In this document: positions 13,701 to 23,065 of the stretch, in pieces
Layout of the letters: each line of letters opens with the position of its first letter
Numbering within the stretch: position 1 is the stretch's first letter
Origin: Cristatella mucedo
Taxonomy: Eukaryota; Bryozoa; Phylactolaemata; Cristatellidae
Assembly (NCBI GenBank): GCA_009760855.2
Contig: WPIO01000010.1
Coordinates: forward strand, 5,293,501-5,357,500
Reading direction: 5' to 3'
DNA: 64,000 nt
Program-made: the position numbers and the translations under genes
The notes under the pieces: generated by a model
Seen by the model: only the letters and a program-made list of their open reading frames with translations
Database searches by the model: none
What the model was told of the DNA's origin: nothing

Positions 13701-16700
13701 CAGAACAAGAAAACCCCTGGTAGCAAGCCACGAACATAATGGTATGACAATAATAAAAATTAATATTTATAAATCAATGCTAGCTGATTAAACAGCCTCA
13801 TTTATATAGTGGCAGAAGAGCCTTTGCAGCAACCGCCCCCTTCCCCGCCTGTGGCATGCAGAAAAGTATTATCAGCGGTCAAAGTATTTCAGGACTCGAA
13901 CCCACGCCCTGGGTCGTGAGATGCAAGCATCTTATCCCAGCGCTAAGGATAAGCAACACAACAGCCATCAGCTTGGAGCAATAGAGCGATGGATTGGAAC
14001 GATGCAATAGCCATCAGAAAAGAGAGATGCTTAAAGGTGGGAGGTTTCAGTGAGGCAAAAATTAAGGTAATCACGAATCAGTGATTCAGTGAGCCAGCAG
14101 AAAACCACAGCCACAGTCTTCACAAAGCAACATTGCAAAACATTCACATGCACAGTAGTCTAGCAGACCTGAAGTCCAAATAGTTAGAGCTGTAGCAGTT
14201 ACAAGATGAGGCAGAAGACGGCCATGCAAGACCGGATTTCTGATCTCACTTGGAGAGAGGGTGTGTGTGAAAAAGCAAAGCATCACCAAGGCAGAGCAGG
14301 TAGTTTTGCCTGGTCAAGTCAATGCAGATGACAATGCAACATGGATGATGTCGAGACATAGCAAGTCAGGAGTGAGTTCCAAGCGTTGGGAGCACGTGAA
14401 CAAAAGGCACGGTCTCCAAAGGACTTGAGGTTTGTACAAGGTATAGGATACAAGTTGGATTCCGAAAAGCGAGTGGTACGATGCTTAGCCTGGTGGGGGA
14501 GTGGATCTGATAGGTAGGCTGGAGCCAAAGAATGAAGGGACCTAAAAGTGATCGACAAAACCTTGGAGTCGATGCGTTGCTTGACTTGGAGCCAGTGCAG
14601 GTCGGCAAGAAGTGGTGTGATGTGGCAGCTGCGACGCTCACGACAGACAAGCCTAGCTGCAGAGTTGTGCACCAGCTGATTGCACAGGCCAGTAGACCAG
14701 CAAGCAGTGAGTAACAAAAGTCAAGACAGGATGTCACAAATGCATGGATCAACATAAATGTGGTATCCCTTCATTTCACTTTACAGCAAATGTAAAGCGC
14801 CTAGAGAGAGATTAAGTTCTCTGAGGGCGCTTTATCAAGTGAATTATTATTATTATTATTGAATTATTATTATCCCTGTCTAAACAAGCTAGAATTTTAT
14901 CAATATTATGAAAGTAGGAAGACTTGATTGTGGAGCTGATGTGGCCATCTAACGAAAGGCCACTTTGGAACATGACACCTAGATTTCGTGCAGATTCAAC
15001 AGGATATGCTGGCAGAGCCGATTGTCATCGTTAACCTTTCTAATTTCTGAATCACACTTGGTTAGCCCACAACTAGCAAGTTGGTTGTATCATCATTCAA
15101 TTTAGGAAAACTTGCTGCCATTCATGTGTGGATGTCATCAATATATGCAGCAAGTGAGTTGAGAGAATTCGACATGCTGGAGGGCTCAAAGCAAAGGTAC
15201 AACTGTCATCTGCATCGACGCGAAAGCCTTGATTTTGCCTTGCATTCACATCGGCTAGAGGAAGAGCATAAACCGTGAAAAGAACAGGACCAAGTACAGA
15301 TCAAGACCCATATTTCAGAGGTACCTTGGATAATTTTTGTCCATTCACATCAATACTCTGGAGTCTCCTACTGAGATAGGACCTGAACCATTGCAGAGCA
15401 GTGCAAGTGATGCCCAGGCGGGATAACAGGCGCTCAGGAAGGACTTGGTGATCGATAGTATCAAAAGCTGCCAACAGATCGAGCAAAACAAGCAGAGATA
15501 CTCTACCCATGGCTACATTCCTAAGTGGGTCGTTGTAAACCCGATAGGCTGAAGTGCCGACAAGCCTTTCCCCGTGACACTTTAATTCACATGCACAAAG
15601 AAAATGCAATCTACGGTAGGACAGCTGGAGCTTTTCTAACCCATCTGACATATATTGGATATGTTGGCAGCTGCTCAGACAGAAGCTGCTTTTTCAGATG
15701 TGAACCAAGTGCTCGAGCCAGGGAAAGTGTAAATGAAACTGATTCAATAACAGCTGCCAGAAGAAAGTTCCACAGTGAAACTGCTCCAAGCAGCCACCGG
15801 CGGCTGTGGGCAAGCAGCATGGAAAAAGACCAGAATGGTGTTCTGGTGTGACTAAGCAGTCATTGCAGTGACTGGACAAGTACACCAGCAGTGGGATCAC
15901 AGGCCGGCAATCTAAAGACATACTAACTTTTCTTATTGTACACAAGCTTGCAGCACTTACAGCAGTATGCCTGAGCAAAGATGTACAGTTTGCGATGTGC
16001 ACATAGAAAATGAGCTCGACGTGACCAGCACTGTTGCATACACCACAGCTATGCAAGCAAAGATTGCTGCATGTTCCACCGATCTGAGCCAATAGCAGAA
16101 AGGCTACCACTACATCTGACCTCAGGCAATTGATTACAACTAGCACTAACCAGAGCATTCTGTTCAAGTAACTCGAAACTCATGTCCCAATCTGATAGGA
16201 TTATTAGCTAGGAGGTGTGCAACAAAAGGTCGAGCTAACATATCATAATATCGCGACACAAGTGCAGACTCACCCTTCCTCTGGCATGTCCATACGCTCT
16301 ATCTCTTGGGTAACGGCTTCGATTTCCTTTCTAAGAAGCTGCAAACCAGATTTCATTGCACATAACATTAAGACACTGGACTTGATGAAGCAAGCACTGA
16401 CGATGGTCAGATGTACTGAACCGATTTCGGACAATGCCTTTAACTAGATCAAGTGCTCAAAAAGCATAGACGGGATTGTAACACCCTTGAAACCACGACG
16501 TAGGCAAACCTTACCTCAATGTCTCTAATCAGCTGGGTTTTACGGGTGCGTATCTGATTAAGCATTTCTTGCTCTTCGGGTGACAGATCTACAAAATAAT
16601 GGAGCATAGTTCATGAGACTTGGGGGAGGTTTAGATAAAAGTCAGAAGAAGGGCTTTGCTAGCAGAGCACCTGGAAACAAAGGCATAGAAATTTTCCTCG

Positions 16701-17194
16701 CAGCTAGTAAATGGCGGGACGCGCTAACATTCTGGAGGCTACACGAAGGTTGTAAATGCTGCACGGGCTACCGGAGGGGGGGGGTTCATTAAACATACGA
16801 GCCGCAGGATACGGACGGGGGCAGGGCAGGGCAGGGCAGGGCAGGTCAACTTTTCCCCTACTGATAGTAAGACAGAATACGTCTAGGACAAAATCTGAAG
16901 GTAGGAGTTGAGGAGTAAACCCTAGGGTGCCTTCCCCTGCAGTGCATGCTTAACTCGCAGCAGTAGTTCCAAGCGACTCAGATGAATATCACACACTCAT
17001 GTAGTCACGCGATAGATTATAAATTACAATATTACGATACGCAAAGTGTTTAGGTCTAACCTAGGCGGCGGGCTGTGCCGGAACTTAGCAGCTATTTCCT
17101 GTATCGCGTAGACGGTACTGGCCTAGACAGTTACTGCTGCTTAGCCCCAAATATACCACATACCTGCGGAGTCCGTGCTTCCATCCATTGTCAT
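93..17194 (-). CDS. CYTH: Cytohesin-family ARF guanine-nucleotide exchange factor (5' nine exons; 3' end outside window)
   Basis: Cytohesins load GTP onto ARF1/ARF6 at membranes, recruited by a PH domain that binds phosphoinositides. Nine exons can be joined on the minus strand, all with GT-AG borders and matching phases: 17194-17164, 16588-16515, 16338-16274, 11808-11742, 8078-7960, 5170-4980, 4865-4717, 4537-4426, 169-93. They give about 295 residues of the roughly 400 usual for the family: start MTMDGSTDS, coiled coil about 12-56, linker with [10 protein letters not shown] (70-79), Sec7 about 80-255, then the PH domain from about 262. The catalytic glutamate finger lies in FRLPGE (E157, the same place as in human cytohesin-1). 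Other Sec7 hallmarks are [10 protein letters not shown] and the [10 protein letters not shown] linker. The PH start reads [15 protein letters not shown]. The remaining PH exons and polybasic tail should lie to the left of position 1. The single invertebrate-type gene cannot be assigned to one vertebrate paralogue. Identification is very secure; exact splice borders are by eye. Confidence 0.95.
170..2399. other. Cytohesin intron 8, left part; no gene
   Basis: Non-coding. It contains short GCATGCAT runs near 410-424 and 1108-1124, a small CA-rich patch near 870-930, the TC microsatellite listed separately and a C12 run near 1786. The reading frames here are low complexity and match nothing I recognise. 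Confidence 0.6.
1639..1703. repeat. (TC)n microsatellite, about 65 bp
   Basis: An uninterrupted CT dinucleotide run within a cytohesin intron. It generates artificial Ser-Leu or Arg-Glu reading frames with no coding meaning. Confidence 0.97.
2400..2790 (+). mobile_element. Decayed LINE (CR1/L2-type), 3' part of reverse transcriptase ORF
   Basis: Weak but repeated similarity to the C-terminal part of the LINE family A ORF: a CAAAACAGGGCGGCTAGG stretch equals the conserved [10 protein letters not shown] block, followed by remnants of the ADLHWLPVK block and of the [14 protein letters not shown] block. Frameshifts and stops are frequent, so this is an old fragment. Confidence 0.55.
2791..4425. 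other. Cytohesin intron 8, right part; no gene
   Basis: No coding sequence recognised. Near 3590-3650 a unit around GAGCCAACACCGTGACAC occurs twice in tandem. The remainder is unique-looking sequence. Confidence 0.5.
4426..4537 (-). CDS. CYTH: Cytohesin coding exon 8 (end of Sec7, start of PH)
   Basis: Residues 233-270, with [12 protein letters not shown] and [15 protein letters not shown]. The last base supplies the first glycine base of the PH glycine loop. Acceptor TCGGTTGCAG, donor CAGG|GTGAGT, exit phase 1. Confidence 0.95.
4717..4865 (-). CDS. CYTH: Cytohesin coding exon 7 (Sec7 ARF-binding groove)
   Basis: Residues 183-232. Carries [18 protein letters not shown], the Sec7 motif lining the ARF-binding hydrophobic groove, then [18 protein letters not shown]. 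Acceptor CCTTATAG, donor GAG|GTAGCT, exit phase 0. Confidence 0.95.
4980..5170 (-). CDS. CYTH: Cytohesin coding exon 6 (Sec7 catalytic core)
   Basis: Residues 119-183. Contains [19 protein letters not shown]; the Glu of LPGE is the catalytic finger that expels Mg2+ and GDP from ARF. The acceptor (GTTGAAG|G) is weaker than the others but keeps the frame exactly with exon 5. Donor TCAG|GTCTGT, exit phase 1. Confidence 0.95.
5171..5621. other. Cytohesin intron 5, part; nothing recognised
   Basis: Intronic sequence between exon 6 and the Tc1 fossil. No repeat or coding signal identified. Confidence 0.5.
5622..5970 (-). pseudogene. Tc1/mariner transposase fossil (C-terminal half)
   Basis: Read on the minus strand across frameshifts, the piece shows the family order: a VWGC-like block ([12 protein letters not shown]), the WQQxNDPKH block holding the second catalytic aspartate region, a SQSxDLxxxEHLxDSL block holding the third acidic residue, and the C-terminal NRGGPLPY followed by a stop. 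This is the usual end of Tc1 transposases. Several stops and at least one frameshift interrupt it. No terminal inverted repeats were found, so only an internal part remains. Confidence 0.7.
5972..6045 (-). mobile_element. LINE family A 3' tail fragment
   Basis: An AAT-rich start followed by GAGAACTAGATCTCTTTC and GCACTTTACAT matches the 3' end of LINE family A in reverse orientation. Only the tail remains. Confidence 0.6.
6046..6559. other. Intronic, no gene
   Basis: Nothing coding recognised. A 19-bp unit (AGAACCTGTTTAAAAAAGT with one change) is tandemly duplicated near 6450-6487. Confidence 0.5.
6560..7250 (+). mobile_element. Old LINE family A-like copy, 3' part
   Basis: The LQLVQN(S)AA block (AACTGGTGCAAAACTACGCA) and neighbouring ORF blocks are recognisable at 6575-6780. 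A diverged 3' tail at 7186-7245 (TTGTAAAGTGCCTG, then TTCTCTTAGGGCGCTACAC) closes the copy. The tail variant with GGGCGCTACACAAA also appears in the SINE at 13040-13310. Confidence 0.65.
7251..7959. other. Intronic, no gene
   Basis: No repeat or coding signal identified between the LINE fragment and cytohesin exon 5. Confidence 0.45.
7960..8078 (-). CDS. CYTH: Cytohesin coding exon 5 (Sec7 helices A-D)
   Basis: Residues 80-119, starting [11 protein letters not shown] and containing [19 protein letters not shown], a hallmark of the first half of the Sec7 fold. Acceptor CATTGTAG, donor AAAA|GTATGT, exit phase 2. Confidence 0.95.
8079..8371. other. Intronic, no feature
   Basis: Short intronic stretch upstream of a LINE insertion; nothing recognised. 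Confidence 0.45.
8372..9452 (-). mobile_element. LINE family A (CR1/L2-type), 5'-truncated copy
   Basis: Reverse orientation. The 3' end is an (ATT)n run followed (in element sense, preceding) by the conserved tail GCAAATGTAAAGCACC...GGGGGCGCTTTATCAAG. The ORF part reads from [16 protein letters not shown] through [20 protein letters not shown] and [17 protein letters not shown] to the C-terminus FRTAFSGSL. One stop replaces the Lys before LVHAF and there is at least one further substitution, so it is not functional. It is truncated just upstream of the CFDPSQ block. Confidence 0.9.
9453..10439. other. Intronic, no gene
   Basis: Contains an (AAAT)n stretch near 9610-9640. No coding exon recognised. 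Confidence 0.45.
10440..10560 (-). mobile_element. LINE family A-like 3' tail fragment
   Basis: Begins with (AAT)n and continues with TGAATCTCTTTCTAAGCG and a CATATGCTGCAGAGC end, matching the LINE 3' tail in reverse orientation at low identity. Confidence 0.5.
10590..11310 (+). mobile_element. Old LINE family A-like copy, 3' part
   Basis: Recognisable blocks in order: CATCCCGTCTAGACTTCTG (SRLDFC), CAGCTGGTGCAAAACTCTGC (QLVQNSA), TTTAGGTCA, TATGCTCCCAAATTCTGGAA (APKAWN), then a 3' tail at 11220-11310 (GCAAAGTGCCTAGAAAGAGA) ending in ATTATT-rich sequence. Stops are abundant. Confidence 0.7.
11742..11808 (-). CDS. CYTH: Cytohesin coding exon 4 (linker to Sec7)
   Basis: Residues 57-79, lysine-rich, ending [10 protein letters not shown], the conserved linker just before Sec7. 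Acceptor TATTTAG, donor AAG|GTGAGC, exit phase 0. Confidence 0.92.
11809..13039. other. Cytohesin intron 3, part; no gene
   Basis: Contains a short CA/CG-alternating run near 12012-12038 and a GCATGCAT run near 12830-12845. No coding signal recognised. Confidence 0.45.
13040..13310 (+). mobile_element. tRNA-derived SINE (family B) with LINE-like 3' tail
   Basis: Box A-like TTAGCCCAGTGGTTAAGATG and box B-like GCAGGCTCGAGCCCC lie about 75 bp apart, separated by GAGGTCAAGGTGAATG. The 3' end (CATATGTGAAGCACATGAA, then AAGTTCTCTTAGGATGCTAC) resembles the LINE 3' tail. A piece of SINE family A (TAGCTGATTTATCAACC to about 13215) appears embedded in it. Confidence 0.7.
13311..13782. other. Intronic, no gene
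   Basis: Nothing recognised apart from a G7 run near 13483. Confidence 0.4.
13783..13965 (-). mobile_element. tRNA-derived SINE (family A), diverged
   Basis: Reverse orientation. The 3' end AGCTGATTAAACAGCCTC is followed by the body and a box B-like GACTCGAACCCACGCCC and head CGCTAAGGATAAGC. It is a diverged member of the family seen complete at 58331-58515. Confidence 0.75.
13966..14337. other. Intronic, no gene
   Basis: Nothing recognised between the SINE and the next LINE copy. Confidence 0.4.
14338..15555 (-). mobile_element. LINE family A copy containing reverse transcriptase core, with nested insertion
   Basis: Reverse orientation. From 15555 down: the RT block [19 protein letters not shown] with palm aspartate, the [18 protein letters not shown] block, a region with internal deletion, then [23 protein letters not shown] and APNAWNS blocks. 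The extreme 3' end is missing. A nested tail-only LINE sits at 14770-14871. Frameshifts abolish function. Confidence 0.85.
14770..14871 (+). mobile_element. Tail-only LINE insertion nested in an older LINE
   Basis: About 100 bp: GCAAATGTAAAGCGCCTAGA, the TTCTCTGAGGGCGCTTTATC block and ATTATT repeats, opposite in orientation to the host LINE. The flanks TATCCC are repeated on both sides and look like a short target-site duplication. The host LINE resumes exactly after it (CTGTCTAAACAAGC). Confidence 0.75.
15556..16273. other. Cytohesin intron 3, 5' part; no gene
   Basis: Lies between the LINE copy and exon 3. No coding or repeat signal recognised. Confidence 0.45.
16274..16338 (-). CDS. CYTH: Cytohesin coding exon 3 (coiled coil)
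   Basis: Residues 36-57, [20 protein letters not shown]. Continues the amphipathic helix of exon 2. Acceptor TGGTTTGCAG, donor AAGG|GTGAGT, exit phase 2. Confidence 0.9.
16515..16588 (-). CDS. CYTH: Cytohesin coding exon 2 (coiled coil)
   Basis: Residues 11-35, beginning [17 protein letters not shown]. Leucine and isoleucine heptads fit the N-terminal coiled coil that in cytohesins mediates dimerisation and binding of scaffold proteins. Acceptor TTTTGTAG, donor GAG|GTAAGG, phase 2 entry and phase 0 exit. Confidence 0.9.
16589..17163. other. Cytohesin intron 1
   Basis: Bounded by exon 1 and exon 2 splice sites. Contains a short (GGGCA)n run at about 16819-16842 and nothing else of note. Confidence 0.6.
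17164..17194 (-). CDS. CYTH: Cytohesin coding exon 1 (start codon)
   Basis: Encodes [10 protein letters not shown] and the first base of codon 11. The ATG at 17194-17192 was chosen because it is the first in frame and joins directly to exon 2 in phase; a second ATG two codons on is the alternative start. The donor is CAG|GTATGT. Any untranslated upstream exon was not identified. Confidence 0.85.
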
Positions 17195-19377
17195 TTCTCG
17201 ATGAGTGACGAGCTACGCAACTGAGTCAACAATTCAACGGAGCCAGGTTTGGTGTCGACGTAGGCACACAGCATAGACTACAAAACGTCAGCTACGCAGC
17301 GAACCCCCAGTAGCGGAAGTAATGTCAATGGGGTCGGCGAGAGCTCAAACTGTGATGGCCGCCACTTCCTCCTGTAGGCTTTGTACTTCGTATGCTGCTT
17401 CAGGACTGCATTAGCAATCCCACAGAAATTAAATAAGTGTAGCTGATGCTATGAACTCGATTTAATAACTATGCAACGCTAAAGCAGTAAACGCCACTAG
17501 AGCCGAATTCCCTGCGTCGAGTCCATATGGACGGAAAATTGTATAGATGGTGAGGCAATTGCAACGAATCGCATGCTGCGGGTGATACTGTACACTCTCC
17601 GTACCTCTCTGTGATTCTGAAATATACCGTGCTACTTTGATGCCATTGACTTGACGCTATATTTAGGTATGGGTACTCGTGATTGCTATGGCGTTCTGCT
17701 GTAGGGGTTCGCGCGCAGACGGCGGCGCGACGTAGATGAACGATGCCCCCAAAAGCGATTTGCGGTGCTGACGACGACGGCTGTATTGTATCGTAAGCAG
17801 GAAAACGCAGGAAGCGAGCGTACATACGGAAGTAAGTAGCCTTCGTGGAAGCAGCTCCGAAACGCGCGGAGAGAAGAGAAAGAGAGTGAGAGGGAGAGAG
17901 AGAGAGAGAGAGAGGGGGATAGTGTCCGCGAAGGCCGGTGGACAAGCTGAAAGTTCTCGCTACAGGACGAGCGGGTCACGCGATCACAGTTGACACGTTG
18001 CAATTAAATCTAGCTTAGCCAGCCGATACTGTTCAAATGCAGCGCCTCACGATGTGGTACTCAGCGCTCCCGTTGGCCCGGCGGATTGGTGTGAGTTCGG
18101 CATGGGCTGTACAGTATTGTGGGCGTGGCCACGCCAACACTGCTACCATCTGCATAAATGCTTTTATTTTCGCAGCTGAAAATCGTTAGCCGTGCTTCGA
18201 GGCGCCAGCTCCATCCGTATTTTTCGTGCGTCTGCAAGGACTGCCACCCCTTACCTTCGCTGCATTTGTGACAAAGGACTTCCGTTTAGAGGCCACTTGT
18301 AAAAGTACTGCTTTAGTGGTCACATTGCTTGAATACCGCGTTTGGACCTTCGGGTTTTGGTCCCTCTCCTGGATTTTTCATGACTTTCTGACGTCTCGTC
18401 TGCGGCCTGCATAGCTGCGTACATTTTGGCCATGTACTTTCACGTACTGTACATCCAACCTGGTCTATCGTGTCGGCCTCGAAAGCTTCCTCTTTGATAG
18501 AAAACTTGAACGCGTAATTTTTGGGTTATTTCTTAGGTAGAAAAGAAAAGTAGTAAATAAATGCCTTTACATTCATTAATTGTGCTGCTTCAGCGATGAT
18601 TCTCCAGTCAAAATGATTGGGTGCAGTTCAACGGGGTTATTGGCTCGCAATAAACAACTAGTGCTAAGGGGTGCATAGCTCTCTGCTACTGAATTTCAAA
18701 ACTACAAGCGGGGACTCCAGTTACTTGACAAAAATTGATGGTCGTGAAAATTTTGGAAGACATTTTATATTACTGCGATACAACATATCAAGTTCGAGGA
18801 AATGTATTTCACTTTTAGGTCACCTCCTTTCTCTTGCTCAGGCTTACCTTAAATACTAAAATCCTCAAATCCTAAATTCCTATCGTACCAATAGCATCTC
18901 TGGCTCAAGTCGCAGACTGCGCATCTTGATGACATATAAAAAGGGAACTAGAACCTTCGCTGTTCCTCTTAGGATTTGTCCATGTGAGCTGTCTTTCATG
19001 TGCTAACGTGTGCTGGCATTGTGAACGTTATCACTATTTAGTTGATACCCTGTATTCTTTCCTTTCCAAGATACGAAAGTATGCTAAGTGTCTGCACCTG
19101 CAATAATAAAGTGCGCATACAGACACACAGCTCTCGCGGAGTGCTATGTGTACATTTCATTCTCATTTAGCGGATTTCGTGTTGATTTTCCACCTACCGG
19201 TTGTTCTGCCAAGAATAACAGACAGAAAAATTCCAGAAGAGTCTTTGCCCTTCTCCTGTCCCAGCTCGTTTCACTCTGCAGGATAAGTAACTTCCAGCCA
19301 CACCCATCATCGCGTCATCTGGTCCGCCAGCCGCCGGATCGATTAAAGCAGTCATGCAAAGGTCAGCAGACTCAACA
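17195..19377. other. 5' flank of cytohesin; no gene recognised
   Basis: The cytohesin promoter or 5' UTR is expected in the first part. No TATA box could be tied to it with confidence. A GGGCGTGG motif lies near 18121, and a GA microsatellite is at 17893-17914. No coding exon recognised. Confidence 0.45.
17893..17914. repeat. (GA)n microsatellite, short
   Basis: About 22 bp of alternating GA inside a longer purine-rich stretch upstream of cytohesin exon 1. On the minus (gene sense) strand it is a CT tract; whether it acts in the promoter is unknown. Confidence 0.9.
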
Positions 19378-19379
19378 GC

Positions 19380-19635
19380 CTTATTTACGCGTCTTTCGAG
19401 GGTCGACGAATTACCGCAATCCATCGAAATCCACAGCAATCCACCGCAATCCACCACAATCTATCCACGGCAATCCACTCTAATTAGGCGAAAAATTGAC
19501 CAGACACTAGCGTTTCCGAGCTCAAATTTTGTGCTGATATTGTAGTACCTGTTCGATTTGTCTATTTTTACAATTTCATGTCGCTGCACGCACGCAAACG
19601 TGTGCAAATTAGCTTCGGCGCCGGACGCCTGTACC
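19380..19635 (+). repeat. Left arm of the inverted repeat bounding the satellite
   Basis: Matches the reverse complement of 22858-23065. Shared landmarks in order: GTCGACGAATTACCGCAAT, CTAATTAGGC, GAGCTCAAATTTT, GATATTGTAGTAC, GTTCGATTT, and GCTTCG followed by GCCGGA. The left arm also has a local expansion of a 10-bp CAATCCACCG unit at 19420-19475. Confidence 0.8.
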
Positions 19636-20542
19636 GCAACCCACCGCAATTCATTCTAGTTTCCGTCAGATCCACCGCAAGTCAGTTGCACACAGCTCCG
19701 AAAAATTTGGAATATCGAACTAAGCTACGCGTACAATTTACCCTGAAAATTTTGCGAGATTCCACTCACTCGTTCTCACGAAGTCCACTGAAATAGCATT
19801 GCACTGGCCTTGGCCAATAACGCAATCCACTGCATTTCACAGCGAAGTTAAAAAGAAATCCTGTTCGAAAAGCGTCTCCTTTGATTGCATACGACAGCAC
19901 ACTCTACGGAAATTGTATTTAAAAATTTCACTCGCATTGGCACGGTGGTTCTCGTGCAATGCGCTGCAATCGACTGCAGTAGCCCTGGCCAATACCGCAA
20001 TCCACTTCAATCCACCGAATCCTCCCGCAAAAAAACTCGTGATAGATTTCGCCGAGCTCCAGTTTTGTTGCATATTAAAGTGCACCGTGCTGTGTGCACA
20101 ACCACGGAAAATTAAAAAAAATGTGCATTCTCGCTTTGTGGCAATGGGCAGCAATCGCCTGAAATGACCTAGGAAACTGCCGCAATCCACTCTAATCCAC
20201 TGAAAATCATCATCAAATCGCCACCACGAAGCTGTATTGACATTGCACATAGCAATAGACTAATTTCAAAGTGCACCCACAAAATTTCTCTCCATTGTGC
20301 ACACGCGTTCTCATGCAATTCACTGCAATCGACTGCAACGGCTCTGTCCTATACAGCAATCCACCTTAATCCGCTGCAATCCGCCGCACAGCGACCAGAA
20401 CGCCTACACTTGAAACTCTAATTATGATTGCACGCTGCTCTACTCTTCGGTTATTGTGTACTCGTATAAATTCACTGTAATTGCCTCGACCATTCTGCAA
20501 GCAATGCACTGCAATCGACAGCAACTGCTCGGACCTGAACGT

Positions 20543-20727
20543 CAATGTAATTGCTCACTGGGTAAGACGGTTGCTTTTCACGACCTCGGCCCGAGGTCGT
20601 GGGTTTGAATCCTGCGGTGGGCGATCCTTTATCGCCACTGCAAGCGGTGGTGATAGCCGTAAAGGCTCTTTTGTCGCTATACAAAAGGAGTCTGTTAAAT
20701 CCGATAGTATTTATTTTTTTAATGCAC
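20543..20727 (+). mobile_element. tRNA-derived SINE (family A) inserted in the satellite
   Basis: Head with box A-like sequence near 20550, box B-like GTGGGTTTGAATCCTGC, the body block TCGCCACTGCAAGCGGTGGT and the 3' end GTCTGTTAAATCCGATAGT with a T-rich tail. It splits one satellite unit, so it inserted after the array formed. Confidence 0.85.
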
Positions 20728-22394
20728 CGAAACCCGTCGCAAAACGACCAGAATACGTACACTTTAAGCTCTATTAGTGATTTCGCGCTGCTCCAACCTT
20801 TGGTTATTGTGTAATCGCACAATTTCACTGCAAATGCCTCTACCATTCAGCAGCAATGCACCGCAATTGACTGCAATGGCCCGGGCCAATACCACGATCT
20901 ACAACAATGTGATGCAAGATGCCCTGAAATCGGTTTCGCAATGCTCCAATTTTGAATGAGTGTTACCAAGCACACTGGTTAAAGTCAGCCACATCGTTTT
21001 AAGCATTTGAGCTCGTACAATCTCGGGAATTTTGGCAATCTACGGCATTGGCTCGGCTCGAAGCAGCAATCCACTACAATCCGTAGCAAGTTGACCACAC
21101 AAATGCTGCACGAAGTACCGATTGTCATCTCATTTCACGTTTCTTCGTGCTAAAAGTGAAATTGTTACAGGGCAACGATCAAATTTATCTTAACTGTCAC
21201 AGCGCACTGTGTTTAAACTGCAATCACATCCTTTCAACCAATCGCGAACGTACAATTGCGAGCAGTGAATGACAATCGACAGCAATGGACCGGGCCAGTA
21301 CCTCAATTTGCGGCAAATTGACAAGAAATTGGCAGAACGAAACCCCAATTGTCATTACATACAAAATTCCGCTGCGTCCAAAGTAAAAGCTTAGCATTTT
21401 CAAGATCCTTTGCTCGTTAACTGCCAGCAATGCACGGCAATCCACAGCCATGGTAGGGGCCGATAGCGAAATCCGTGGAAAATTGACAAGATTGGCTGCA
21501 ATAAACTGCAACTCTCATTCCACGTAACATAAACATGTGCGCGCATAATTTTCACCTATTGTGTGCTTTCAATCGACGACAACCCACGGCAATCGACGGC
21601 TATGGCCCGGGCAAATACGCCAATCTATAGCAGTCTGTTACAAATGGACCGACAGTTGCTGAGAAAAACTCAAAAGTTTTCTTGCGTACTGCACTACACT
21701 GCATTAAAAGTGCAGCCACACCCTTTTTAAAGAATCAACAAAGGCACAATCGAGGCCAATGCACGGCAATCGACGGCAATGGCCCGACTTCTACAGCAAT
21801 CTGTTTCAAATTTGTTGGAAATTTGGCTGTTTGAATTTGTAATTATCCTACCACATAACTCTCACTGTGTGAGCGCACATACTATCATTTTGCGCGTTCA
21901 ACCTTTGGCAATACACGGCAATCGACGGTAATTGCCCGAGAAAATACAACAATCTATGATTGTTACAATTACAAACGCAGGTGGTGGGAGAAAATCCAAT
22001 TATTCTTGCGTATTACAGTGCGCTGTATTAAAAGTGCAACCGAATCCTTTCAACCAATTGCGAACGTACATTCGAGGGCAATGCACGGCAATTGATGGCA
22101 ACGGCCTGGGAAAGTACGGAAATCTATCTGTCGTAAGTGTACATACTCAGCTCAATTCGTGAGACCAGGGTATGCGTCAAGCCATCATGCAAGGTGAGGG
22201 AGACCTTGTGGTTAGCTGGAAAAACATGTCACCGGCCCTCCATAGCCAGGTGTGGTGAGCATTAGAGTTCCGGTGAGTGCTAAAACATCGGCAGTAAGGC
22301 GAGAAGCTACATTAATTAGTAAAATTTTGGCTTGCACAGGTTTAATAATGTTAAAATGATTGATATTTATTTATCGTGCTCTACCTGAGGGCTG

Positions 22395-22480
22395 TGGAGG
22401 AAGTTTCCAGGGCTGCGAAATTTCAGTTTGCAGGTCACAAGTTTCCGGGGGTGTGAACTTTCAGTTTGCAGGTCACTGCC
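22395..22480. repeat. Two tandem copies of a ~39-bp unit
   Basis: Both copies end in TTTCAGTTTGCAGGTCAC and begin with GTTTCC. They lie between the direct and inverted parts of the satellite array. Confidence 0.7.
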
Positions 22481-22857
22481 AAGCCATTAGGGACCTCGTC
22501 AGTCCGACAAAGAAACATTTTAAATTAAGCATATTACATTAAGTATAACATCGCACTTTAAAAAATGCGAAGCAATACCTTACGAATACTTTAGTTTTGA
22601 ACAGCGTAGGTGTAGTTGATTTGCAATGGATGGCATAAGATTGCTGTATTGGCATGGGCCGTTGACTGCAATACATTGACCGAGAGCTAGCATTTTCAAT
22701 GGCATTTCCTGGATGCACCGAAAATAGAGTATACACGAACAAGAAATCTAAATTTGAGCGTCACCCAGCAGCACCCAGTCTATTTTTAATGGACCGTTAT
22801 AGATTTATGTATTTTCCCAGGCCGTTGCCGTCGATTGCTGCACATTGCCCTCGAATG

Positions 22858-23065
22858 TACAGGCATCCGGCGTCGAAGCTCATCTGCACAAGTTCGCGTT
22901 CGCACAGCGGCATGAAATTTTGTGGATAGATAAAATCGAACGTGTACTACAATATCACCGAAAAATTTGAGCTCATCAACGCTAATATCTGGTCGATGTT
23001 AGCCTAATTAGTGTGAATTGCGGTAATTTGTCGAACCCAACTTGCTGGCCGTCAAATTAATAAAA
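22858..23065 (-). repeat. Right arm of the inverted repeat bounding the satellite
   Basis: Reverse-complement counterpart of 19380-19635, lacking the local 10-bp expansion. It starts with the inverted satellite core near 22820-22860. Confidence 0.8.

Noticed and set aside
20543-20640. Possible true tRNA gene
   Set aside because: Box A/B-like sequences are present, but there is no cloverleaf with an anticodon arm, and the same sequence recurs with a SINE body and A/T-rich tail.
19088-22162. Reading frames through the satellite (e.g. Asn-Pro-Pro-Gln repeats)
   Set aside because: They follow the 10-bp and 170-bp units, change frame between units and contain frequent stops.
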